From NCBI GenBank assembly GCA_021234155.1, contig JAJEKV010000034.1:10179614-10243613 (forward strand): a stretch of DNA of 64,000 bases, in the 5' to 3' direction. The position numbers and the translations under genes were made by a program. The stretch is from Isoetes taiwanensis (lineage: Eukaryota; Streptophyta; Lycopodiopsida; Isoetales; Isoetaceae). The notes under the pieces are model-generated. The model did no database searches, had not been told where the DNA came from, and saw only the letters and a list, made by a program, of their open reading frames with translations. Shown piece by piece: positions 19,276 through 30,945 of this stretch (its first letter is position 1; each line of letters opens with the position of its first letter).

Positions 19276-21904
19276 GTACATCTAGCTTAATCAGATGCTA
19301 TCATATTTGAGATTTGATTTTTGGCAGGTTGGCTGAAGGGCGCTGGTTATGGCGCCTAAGGTTTCAGCCCCGTTCATTTGCACATAACTTTTGATTTCAA
19401 TGTCAAATTTGAGAGATTCTAGGCTCGTTGGAAATCCCCTTGCGTGCTCTTTCTATTGATATGTAGCTTTATGATGATTAGACTGTTTTGGCAGCAAAAA
19501 ATTGCCTGACAGCTCTGGTCCCTTATTGGCAGTGTTAGGGTTTGGCTGCAATCTTCTTTTTGCCATAACCCCTGCATTTGGTGGCAGTTTTAGGTGTGTC
19601 TGGGCTCGTTGGAAAGCTCGTGGAGTGCTACTTTCGATGGTGCTTAAATTTGTCAGAAGTTACTCTTTTGTGGGGGACTGTTGAGCTCTGAAATCTTGGC
19701 CCCCTTTTAGTGGAGATGGCAAAAGCAATTCGTAGTCCTTCCAAGCGCTCCTCTGGTAATCCTAATGGGGTACAGAGTAATACAGGGTAATGGTGGAAGG
19801 GAATATGCTCTAGATTCTTCAAAGATTAGTGTTCGAGATGCCCACAAACTGGCTCGTGACGGTGCCCCTTCTTCTCCTAAGAGTTTGGTATCATCATTGG
19901 CAGTTGGATCTGAGGGGCAGGAGAGGCAGGCTTCTGTGCATCTCAATCCGCTGACATTGCCTCATGCTCTTGTTTCTTCCAGTAGCATATGTGTCCCTAG
20001 TTCAACTGAAGTAGCAGATTCCGCTCTCTCCTCTTCTTAGCTTGCTTTCCAGCATCTGACCCTATGTCTCATGATTCTAGAGGCAGTGTGGTACAGGTGA
20101 CCCGGAAAGCTCTTCTGGATAGTTGGTACTTCCAAAGGCACATCCAACACATGTTGGAAGTTCTTCAGAACAAATGAGATTAGTAGCTCCTGCTTAGAAG
20201 AATGTGATACAGGTTGCATCCCCAACACATGTTGGGAGTCTCCCACATGAAGGAGGCCCTTCTGAACAAAAAGAACATCCAGCGCACGTTGGAGAGTTCT
20301 CAAGGCAGGAGGAGTTTCCCCCTCTTCCCTCGAACAAGCCTGGGATACCTTTTTCTTCAATCACGCCGCATGTCTCGACCTCTACACCTTGGAGTTCTTC
20401 TGACACAGTGGCAAGGGTTACAGGTGTCCGCTTTTCTGAGTGGCTATGCAAAGGTGTGTCATCTCCAGCCATCTCACTTCGTGTCTCAGAGGCCATTGCA
20501 ACCATGATGGACAATAATAAGAAAGAAGTTGCATTCTATCTTCAGCAGTTGCAGGCCAAGCAGGACTCCATGGATACTTTGTTACCATCAGCTGAAATTT
20601 TTTATAAGGTTCAGGAATGCGGGTCAACCTTTGAGCGCCTTGGTGTCCCCATGGTGCAGATTAGTGGTGAGACTCACTGCCATCATGTGGAGCAATTAGT
20701 TGCATGCTGTATTGTTTATTACTTCACTGGCCCCTTCTTGGATCTGAAGCACGTGGGATCTTGGTTATCTAGGCATCTACACAAATTAGGGCTTTCTGCG
20801 TATCAATCTTGTCAAGCTCGTGGCCAAAGATCAATGTTGTTTTCTCATGATGTTTGAGTCTCCTGAGCCAGTGGCTCAACGCATAGAACGAGGTGTTGAT
20901 CCTCTGTGGAAACATTTCTTGTTGTATCAACAGTATGTTCCTGGCTCTTTTCTAGGTAACTCAGATGTCTTATGTGCCCCATTTTCCTCCAGAGTTTCAA
21001 GATTCTGAGTTCATTTCTGCTATTGCTAGTGAGATTGGACTTCTTCTGCAACATGCTATAACCAATGCCATTACTAAGATTTGTGTAGCATGCCCCATTC
21101 ATCGTGATTAGCCTCAGATAATTGTTGTTCAATGTGGGTCCATGTTCTTTCCGTTCAAGATACGATTGTTAAATGGCTCAGAGTTGGCTCTCATGTTCCC
21201 TGAGGCCCCTCTCTTTGCTCAATATTGTAAGTTTTACCAGCAGGCTCCTCCAGTTGCCTCTGCTACAAATCCTGCTCCTAGCTCTACTCCTTCTTCAATG
21301 GATGTCTCCCATCCCCTCGTGACTTCCTCTACATCTATTCTAGCCGCTGGTCCCATGCCTCTACTGCTGGATCATCAGAGGCAAAAGTTGGATAAGATTC
21401 AGAGGTCGCAAGAGCAAGTTGAAGAGGCTTATGGGCAGTACATGGACATTGATCGTCGTGGTGCCCACCCTCCACCTGAACATCCACCTGCTCTTCGTCA
21501 ACCTCAAAAGTCAGCTAAGGGTTCTAACACCTCTGCATCTCAGCTCTCCTCGGCACTTGCTATACATGATTCTGCTCCTCCTGTTGCATATGGTCACTTT
21601 GCTCCACTTCAGTGTGCTGATTTGGCTGAAGATAATATTGTCTTGTCGCAGGCCCAGATACATCTTCAAACGCTTCTAAGATTCCAGTAGTCACATCGGA
21701 TTTGACACCATTACAGGTTCAATGTGGTTAGACTCTTAAGCAGAGCCTTATCTCCTTTTACTTACTTAGTATGGAGTAAGCATATGGTGTTGCAGGCTCG
21801 TGTTGCAGCACCCTCTTGTGCTTACACAACGAGATGAGAAATATTTATTTTGTACTTATTCTTGCTGATTAATAAACTTTTTATTCGTCCTTCAAAAAAA
21901 AAAA
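19276..21904 (+). mobile_element. poly(A) retroposon with target-site duplication, gag/ORF1-like coding remnants
   Basis: A 2.6-kb insert ends in CGTCCTTCAAAAAAAAAA and is flanked by a 16-bp direct repeat (GAATCATATGCTATCA at 19260-19275, GAATCGTATGCTATCA from 21910, one mismatch). Open segments at 19765-20040, 20204-20857 and 21142-21690 are in different frames and are rich in S, P, Q and H, as in disordered ORF1 proteins. I see no RT or endonuclease motif, so this is either a LINE reduced to an ORF1-like part or a retrocopied transcript. A 346-bp piece at 57401-57746 has the same CGTCCTTCAAAAA ending. Confidence 0.7.
20204..20857 (+). pseudogene. unknown ORF inside the poly(A) retroposon
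   Basis: 217 codons; I do not recognise the product. The first 90 residues are P/S/H-rich. A helical stretch follows (MMDNNKKEVAFYLQQLQAKQ), then GETHCHHVEQLVACCIVYYF. The frame stops and coding-like sequence resumes in another frame at 21142 (PSSTPSSMDVSHPLV, DKIQRSQEQVEEAYGQYMDI), so it is probably a broken longer protein. Confidence 0.4.
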
Positions 21905-21925
21905 GGGAGGAATCGTATGCTATCA

Positions 21926-22843
<918 letters not shown>

Positions 22844-22849
22844 GAGATT

Positions 22850-23485
22850 TTATCACTTTGTAACAAATTTTACAGAGAATGTGTAAACATCAATACATGG
22901 TCTGTGTCAACTGAGGACCTAATACATGGTTCTAATACATGTCCTTGGCAACAAAAAAAATGGTAACAAAAAGCAAATGCAGCATTTAAAGTTAATTTAT
23001 TAAAAGTAAATTCCACAAGTAATCATCTAAAATCGGAGAATAAGAGGATTCTCATTTTGTATTTGCATGTGCCTAACTACAAACTAAGCACAATATCATC
23101 AAAGAAAACAACGATTGTCAAAGCACAATTGAAAGTGAGAAATGGCAAGTCTGAGTACAATCAATTAGCCAAAATGGATGATGGCAAAGTCACAATTTCC
23201 AAGGACATCCCAATGGAAAGAAGAACAACAGATGCTAGTTCTGGACTACGCCAGAAACCTTAAAAAGAAGAAAACTTAAAAAGAAATCTAGACTGCAAGC
23301 TGTGGCTAAAATTCCCAGCTAACTTAAAACTTTGTGGCAACACAAATCTGAGGAAAAACCGACATTGCCTATGAATAGAACCTTTTATATGGTGAATTCA
23401 GAAGATATGTTGCATGTTAAATTTGAGGAACTAACTCCGTTAGGTAGGAAACAAACGGAAGGAAAGTTGCATATAAAGCTCCTTT
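22850..23485. other. intergenic, no gene seen
   Basis: AT-rich sequence downstream of the GATA run. A 68-codon frame at 23057-23263 has no recognisable features. Confidence 0.35.
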
Positions 23486-23502
23486 GAAATACCTTCAAAA
23501 TG

Positions 23503-23639
23503 CCCATCGCGGTGGTGGTCTAGTTGTAAGGCCTTGGATTGGGTTGATCCCTGCCAGGGTTCAAAACCCACTGGCTACCATCGGGTGGAAGATGTGGGCG
23601 GGTGCAAGTCCCACCAACTATGCCTTCAAAAAAAAAAAA
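23503..23639 (+). mobile_element. tRNA-derived SINE with target-site duplication
   Basis: About 137 bp with Pol III A-box-like GGTGGTCTAGTTGTAAGGCC and B-box-like GGGTTCAAAACCC, a short body, and an A-rich tail after GCCTTC. The flanks GAAATACCTTCAAAA (23486-23500) and GAAATACCTGCAAAA (23640-23654) are a 15-bp target duplication with one mismatch. The CCTTCAAAA ending resembles the tails of the two poly(A) retroposons at 21.9 and 57.7 kb. Confidence 0.82.
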
Positions 23640-24013
23640 GAAATACCTGCAAAAAAATGGGAAAATGCCTTTCTTAGAAGTTGAGTGCTGCACAGAAACC
23701 CTGGTTGCAAGTGGCTTGTTAATGATATTAGAAGAATGTGTACTACGGGATTGGATGTGGCTGGCAATACGATTTGGATCCACATCTCTTTTCCTTGTGC
23801 GCCCTATGTTTGGGTGTTTGGATTTGCAAGCCTTCCATTTGTCGCTCTGCTCCTTCTGATGTTAGAGTTGAAAGAAAAGATCCCGACATTAAGTGGTACC
23901 TGTTAATCCCATCTCTAGAGAACAGAGACAACATGAGGAACTAAACCGTGGTAAAGACAACGTAGCCGTCGCGAGACCTTTTTTTGAAGCAAGAATTTTA
24001 ATTCATTTGACAG

Positions 24014-24292
24014 ATGTTGTCTGCCAGCAATTCTGCGGACCCCCACACTAGAGCAGCAGACAGACCAGTTGACTTCGCTATTACGGGATGCAGCGGACAT
24101 GTGCTTTGGCAGACACCGGCGTCGCTTTCGGGGGGCGCGCGCAAGAAACCGCCGCTCAGGGACCGGTGGTTTGCTGCGGAGTGTAAAGAATGCAAGCGCC
24201 AGCTAACAAGGTTTAAAATGAAACGCACTTATTTAAGAAGTGCGTTTGAAAGATTCCTTCTGAAAATTTATAAAATTCTGAAATCCCTCTAA
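24014..24292 (+). pseudogene. fragment of the CCTT-tailed LINE family (region before RT)
   Basis: It encodes ARKKPPLRDRWFAAECKECK followed by RQLTRFKMKRT, the type of basic segment that follows the endonuclease domain in LINE pol proteins. The stretch from AGCTAACAAGG onward matches the inverted piece next to LINE copy B at about 36360-36420. It is short and isolated, so it is a dead fragment. Confidence 0.55.
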
Positions 24293-24299
24293 AAAGGGC

Positions 24300-25925
24300 C
24301 TTTTTATTATCTTTAGTCCAAAGATTTATAAAATTGCTCGTGAAAACAGAACATTTTAAGAAGACTTAGTATTAAGGAAAAACACAACACACAAAAATCC
24401 CATTGTAGAGGGGGGAAAGTACTACAATGAAATTCAAAGATTTACTATGGGGCAAATTAGGTATGAAGAAATTAGATGCTTTTTGTACCTTGTCCCCGAA
24501 AATTTTTATATTAGTTGTTTTAGAAGGCGAGGAAATTTGTTATTTCACAACCATTTTGGTGAACATCCTAATGGACCTTAAAACACATTGGGATCAGTTG
24601 AACAAACTTCTTGAATGACAAACCATTGTTTTTGCATCACATAGTATTACAATTACCAATACATCCACGATATTTTGTAGTTAATTTGAAGTTTTAGTTG
24701 ATGATGCAATATAAATTTATACCGAGGATACAAAGTTGAAGTAATGAAGCCATGTGATTACATGCCCTCCTTTTTATTCTGGGAGATGTATTTTTGAGCG
24801 CACATACCAATCTACAACATGGTGATGCTCAGGAGATAGTCAATCTCCTTAGCAATGTTGAGCATATTCATCACAATTACGTCATCTGTAGCAGTGGGCA
24901 CCATGCACATTTCTCTGGCAGTGAAGTATTCGTCTGCCTTACCCTTTCCTAAATATTTTGTAAATAAATAGGTAAACTTCTGAGGGGTTGCCACTCCTCG
25001 CTCCCCTCTGGATAAACCACGTGGTTTCCTTCTAGTCAAACACCTGTGTCACCATAATATTTTGGAGTTCTTTGCCTTTAGTAGCAATTTTTTTGATGCC
25101 TAAAGTGAAGTTCGCATGTATGTAGAGAAAAAAAAGTAGAAATAACAACATGATTCGACTACTTTATGCTCTAACATTGCATTACAAGCTCAGAAATTTT
25201 AGAACCGTTTTAGAACTTTTTAGACTAAAAAACTAAGAAAAGTGTGTAAAATTATCCCTTATGTGTGTTACTTTAGTAGTTTTCAGTTGCCAAACCCTTT
25301 GGCGAGTAAGAAAGACCCCAAAAGATTTTACACGATATATACTTTACCTCTGGACTGCATATATATATACATATATATACAAGAAATTTAACACGTTCTA
25401 CGGTGCATTGTTCCAGTTTTAGCACGTTCTTACGGTGCAAGGCCCTGTCGTGCTCTAGGTAACCAACGATTCTACTGAGATTCTCTTGTCATTCCTCTGT
25501 ATTTTTCAATATTCTATGTACTATATTTAGCATCCATGAAGATTCCCTTAGATTCTCTTAGAATTTTCTATTTTGATTGAGATGCTTACCCATGAGCATT
25601 TAGAACCTTCCAAAATAATCTATTTTGGATCTGTGCAACATTTCTAAAACACTTTCTATTTTTAGACTCAGGCGCTTGCCCTGAGCATCTGGAACATTTT
25701 TTTTTTATATTGTACACCTTTATTATGAAACATTTTAGAACATTCTATTGTGGCTCTTTGCAAAACCTTAAAAAAACTCTAAGATTTCATCAAGATTTTC
25801 TTAGATTCCCTTAGATATTATGAAGATTCCCTTAGATTCAACTAGATTTTAAGAGATTCCGTTAGACTTGTAAATATTTTCCTACATTCTCTTACAATTT
25901 ATGAGATTTCCTTATATTCCCTTTA
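24300..25925. other. AT-rich intergenic, no gene seen
   Basis: Contains TATATATATACATATATATA near 25362 and increasingly frequent AGATTCYCTTAGATTC motifs from about 25530, which lead into the array that follows. Small frames at 24427 and 24812 have no recognisable content. Confidence 0.4.
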
Positions 25926-26260
25926 ATTCTCCTGGATTCTCTTACATTCTAGAAATTTCTAGAACATTCTAGAACTTTCTGGAGCATTCTGAAACTTTCA
26001 AAACATCCTAGAACTTTCTGAAAGTATTTTCCTATTCCCTTACATTTTCGAAGATTCCCCTACATTCTAGAACTTATTAGAACAATTTGGGACTTTCTGG
26101 AAGGATTCTCTTAAATCCCCCCTAGATTCTCTTATATTCCAAGACATTCTAGAATATTCTAGAACTTCCTAGAACATTCTAGAAGATTTTAGAACTTTCT
26201 AGAGCCTTCAGGACATTCTAGAACTTTCTTGAACTATCTAGAATGTTATATTCTATTTTA
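25926..26260. repeat. degenerate array of TTCTAGAA-type motifs
   Basis: The segment is built from short units such as ACATTCTAGAACTTTCTAGA, giving many alternating GAA and TTC blocks at roughly 5-bp spacing. This matches the consensus of heat-shock elements (nGAAnnTTCn) by sequence alone. It may simply be a decayed satellite. Confidence 0.6.
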
Positions 26261-26319
26261 TCTTAATTAGAACATTACCCTTAAGTATATTTGAAACATA
26301 AATCATTCATGGAATTAAT

Positions 26320-26395
26320 GCTTGGTCTAGTGGTTAGAGTGGGGGGTTTGGGGGGATGAGGTCCAGGGTTCGAATCCCCCTAATAACATAAAAAA
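26320..26395 (+). repeat. tRNA-like sequence (tRNA pseudogene or SINE head)
   Basis: TGGTCTAGTGGTTAG (A box, D-arm like) and GGGTTCGAATCCCCC (perfect B box) lie 30 bp apart. The T stem is imperfect and I cannot form an acceptor stem, so it is not a confident functional tRNA. The D-arm resembles plant tRNA-Glu/Asp. Confidence 0.5.
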
Positions 26396-26489
26396 TTTTA
26401 GAAGCCTTTCCTTAAGGGACGAGCATTCAACATGAGCCTTAGGATCTTAGACTCGATCAACGATCAAGATCTCACCATATAAAAGCAAT

Positions 26490-26835
26490 ATGAGCCGTAG
26501 GATCTATTACATATAATTCCCAAAGCCATGTGGACCGTAAGATATGTGCCAAGCAACGTGAGCCGTAGGATCTCGGATCGACGATCAGGATCAAGAGCAA
26601 CCTGGGCCGTAGGATCGATTACATAGAGTCTATATAGAAACTCCCAAGCCATCTAGGCCGTAGGATGTGTCCCCAAGCAACGTGAGCCGTAGGATCTCGA
26701 ACCGACGATCAGGATCAAATCAACCTGGACTGTAGGATCGTCTATATAGAATATATATAGAATCCCCCAAGCCATCTGAGCCGTAGGATACGTCCCAAAG
26801 CCACGTGGGCCGTAGGATCTCGAACGGACGGTCGG
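26490..26835. repeat. array of nine GCCGTAGGAT-containing units
   Basis: GAGCCGTAGGATCT and variants (GACCGTAAGAT, AGGCCGTAGGAT, GACTGTAGGAT) occur nine times, alternating with CGACGATCAGGATCAA and AAGCCATCT/AAGCAACGTG. The longer period is about 125-130 bp. Noncoding. Confidence 0.8.
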
Positions 26836-29800
26836 ATAAGCGCGACAAACATAAGAACATATATATGATTGATATACAAGTATGGGTACTATGAGGAAGT
26901 GTACAAAGCCGAATGTACATACGTTGGCAAGAATAGATTCCCCGAGTTTCTATAAGATTTTCAAGTTTACCAATATTCCATCAAGGCTACCCCTATTTTA
27001 GAGAGATTTTATAAGATTCTTTAAGGTTTTCTAGGAATCTATTATAGATAGATAGATAGTATTATAGATAAAGGTGTGGCACATGGAAGATCAATGACCT
27101 ATTAGACCAAAAGAACAATTTATTTCTTGGGGTAGGAATTTCGCTGACCAACCTGACGCATTTCGCAAAAAGCCGAGGTTGCTTTTGCATAGAGAGCTCC
27201 TTTGGCATGTTACCATTGATGTACTTTGTAGACATGCACACTCAAAAGGTAATTGCATATCTGAAAATGGGGCACTGTTTATCACTGTGGCAACAAAGCT
27301 TAACTTGCAACACAATCAATGCCTTTAGAATATGCAACATAGCCTCATCAAATAATTATAGCAATCAAAAGATTAAAGAACATGCCCTAAGATTATTCTT
27401 GCACTAAACTGAAACTACCCCTACAACCAACCTAAAATTTTAGAAAAGGAAGGACCTACTTGGAATTCTAAAAAAGGAAGGAGGTATAATGCATAGCATA
27501 GCCTTTTAGGACCATTGCATGATTACAAAAAGAGTTGGGAAGGTTCTTGAGGCTAGGTTGCATTGTCTTCATGGGACGTAGCTTAAAAACATCAAGCCCT
27601 TTTTTAATTACTCCTCATCAATATCCATCATTTCAGAAGTTAGACCTATAGCCCTTTTTTAATTACTCCTCATCAATACCCATCATTTCAGAAGTTAGAC
27701 CTATAGGACAATTTTGGTGCATTGTACGCCTCTTCCTAGAAAGTTACAACATTGCAATACTATAACCATAGGACAACTTTGGTGCGCTGTGTGCTGCTCA
27801 CGTTGATTCAATTTTTCACTAACAATAATCTTCAAATGTGATCATATGGTACATGAGCGACAACCATAGATCGAATGACAACATGCCTCTAGATTTAATT
27901 CACAACCATAACCATGGATCGGGCAACTTTGCCTATACCATATAAACATGCCTCTCTTGTTGTTTCATGGTAATAAAAACAAACTATCTTTGCCGAGCCC
28001 CCTTGCTTTTTGGACCTTGTACTTATAGTTGGCATTGGTAATTCAACTACACGACCATAACCATGACCATGACCATGACCATGGCCATATGTGCAGAAGC
28101 AACGGGACGTTGATTCAGTCACAGCCAAGACTATGAGGCAATATGCGTCTAATGTCTGAATTGTACCATAAAATGCGCTCCCCGCTTTTCTAGTTGACAA
28201 GTTCATCAAAGTTGTCATTGCTATGCTTGCAAGGTAACAATGGTTGAAACAAATGGATATCTTTCCTATCCATATCTGTCATTCTGATGGATGAATCGAA
28301 GTGAAAATAAGTACCAGCATTAGAGCGTTTCCAAAGCCAATCATAACTACAATGAAATATATCAAGTTTTGCAGATGGCTGGGCAGATAATATATTGCAG
28401 TGCCTGACAATATCCAAAGTCATGCACCTCCAGCGAAGAAAGCTTTAAGTCGATAAGTGTTTCACCACAATTCCTGCAAAAAATAAAACACAGAAATTTA
28501 ACAATCCAATGACGACATTAAAAAAAAATACATATATCATGGTCGCCATAAAGAGCCAGCAAAGCTGCAGACATATATTATCGCAAGAACCTACATCTTC
28601 ACACACATCTTCAATTTACAGATAAAGCAAATTAAACACATGAACGCATAGCTTACAATTGCCTTTACTGACAATCCCATTTGTAAATCCTCAATTAAAT
28701 AGAATGCCAAAAGCACCTGTAAATTGAAAGATGAATTTCATAACTTAAATTTCATAAAATGCAGAAATGTTAGTGCATCTAAACCTGTGATACATTTGTA
28801 CAAAGTCTAGTCAACATGCAGACTAATACCAGTACAAAAGCTTCCTGCACCATGCCATATGGTACCACGAGTTGCCAAATGGTACCAACGTGAGGAAATT
28901 CAAAGAACATACACAAATGTGAGAGAAAGAAGAGCAAAAACATATCCGTAACAAAGGCAAATATTGTACCTAGAGTAAACCCGCATGTACCAGCTATACA
29001 GTTGCAAGATGGCATTTTATGCAAGCTCTGCCTTCTAATCTGTGCACATCTATTTGCAAACATTCTGCTTCAAATCTAAATTGAATGGGTAAAACCTGAA
29101 ATTAGTACTAAATTTAGAATTAATGTCCAATGTGCTCACTGGGTTTGTAGATTATCTCGAGGTGGATACCTTTCCAGTAACATGACGAACATGTTGCAAG
29201 TGGAAAGAGTCACAACCAACATATTGATAAGCATAGGCCAATTTACTTGAAGTCTCCTTCATTAATCTGCCAGTTAAAGATGCAACAAAACCCACCATCA
29301 TAAACGGTATTAAACAGTATAGAGATTAAGATCATCTAACCTTCTAAAATATTCTACATAAAACAACAAAAGTTAAAAGGTGAAAACAGTCAAGCTCATG
29401 TAATGCATGGCATTACATGAGGTAGCTTAAGGTATAACAAACTAAATATTCAAGTTCTGGTAATTTGAGGTAGCTTAAGGTATAACAAACTAAATATTGT
29501 CCCTTAATGCACTAAATTTTATGTCAAGCTCCATAACAGGAAGCAACTTCAGAATGCGAACAGATAGCCCTCATATGGGCTTCATATCTCTGTCAATCAC
29601 AGTATTCTAGATATATACAAAGGAAGCATGTTTTCCAGGCCTCAACTTGTAATATCCAGGTTCAAGCTATCAGGAGTGTACAGTATCAAACACAATTCTG
29701 GGCTTGGATGAAGTCAACTGGGAGTTTGATCTCTCTGTCTATGACCCGTGAACCACTCTTCTCAAAATATAAAATCTTCTTACATTAAGCCCTTCGGGCA

Positions 29801-30945
29801 GTGAAATCTTAGTTATGTACCAATAAGCATCTCTCAAAAAGCTGTCTAATAAAGGCATCTTATGCATCAAAAGGAACTTCCAAAACAACATCTAACGGAA
29901 GGTTTCTTTCATAACGTAAAAATAGATAAAGCGCATCGTAGATGATTAGGGTCACCCATTTAATCAGAAAAACAATTAAGAAAAAAATGTACTATATTTG
30001 CGCATGTAGGTGCGGACAAGCATCTAGTAATTTTGAACCAATTACCATGTTCGAATAGATACAAATTTCAAACCATGAAATAAGAACCCAAGCATCGGCA
30101 ATTTGAACCAATTACCATTGTGCTGATTAGCCATTCTTAAAGAATCGGTGTTCATGGTCTTCCAGCCAATTCCATAACACCGCAATCCCAAATCCATTGG
30201 TCCGTTATTGCATTGAACGATCAGTATTTTATCAAAAGGTGGTTGCATTGTCATTCATTGATTACCTTGCATCAAAATGTCATATGTTCAAAAGCTGCTT
30301 TTTCAAAGCATTACCCCTGTAAAATAAAGAAATGAGAGGCTCGGATAAAAATTTAAGCTGTAAAGAAATGCAAAAAGAGTTATATTAGATATGCTTCCTT
30401 CAACTATCGATATTAAAGTTTTAAAGCCTTCAAAAATCTTTAGTTGATCCGTCGAACAAAAAAGCTGGATCCATTTTGCATCCCGAGTCTTTCAACTGCG
30501 GAGTCGGCACTAAAACATTTTGGATATTTGATTAGAATATTTAGATATCTAAAGCTTTGAAAGCCCATAAACATGATGAGGAAACCAACCACCCTATAAA
30601 GCCGAGTCCAACTCTTTGTAGAGCGAATAGCACAACATGCCTAAGCATTTAAAAGATGCCAAAACAATAGCGAAAAAGATCTGCCTTTTTATTGGCTGTT
30701 ACAATAGAAAGATTGCCAGATCTACTGTGATTTCTTAATTTCATTATCTGCACTTAAGAACATGAAGCGGCTGAAAGAACCATTAAAATAATCAAAGAGA
30801 TGCAGATCGCCCTTATTCTAGAGCAGAGCAGAAAAGGGGATACGCACCTTGAAGGTTTAGTTTAGAATCAATCACACTTCCAGCTCCAAGAATAGCCTGG
30901 AAATCGTAACTCTTCACGCTTCTGGGCAAGCAAAATAAAACAACT
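26836..30945. other. long AT-rich region without a supported gene
   Basis: Contains a 54-bp tandem duplication at 27597-27704 and a CCATGA hexamer run near 28060-28085. I could not assemble exons with good splice sites and conserved protein content. Confidence 0.35.
27597..27704. repeat. 54-bp tandem duplication
   Basis: Two head-to-tail copies start with CCCTTTTTTAATTACTCCTC and end with TTAGACCTATAG. They differ at only one base (ATATCC against ATACCC). Confidence 0.9.

Noticed and set aside
26320-26395. Functional tRNA gene
   Set aside because: The A and B boxes are good, but the T stem is mismatched and no acceptor stem pairs. More likely a tRNA relic or SINE head.
27895-28218. Frame with a GHGHGHG stretch as a metal-binding protein
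   Set aside because: It comes from a CCATGA hexamer repeat, and the rest has no conserved features or splice context.
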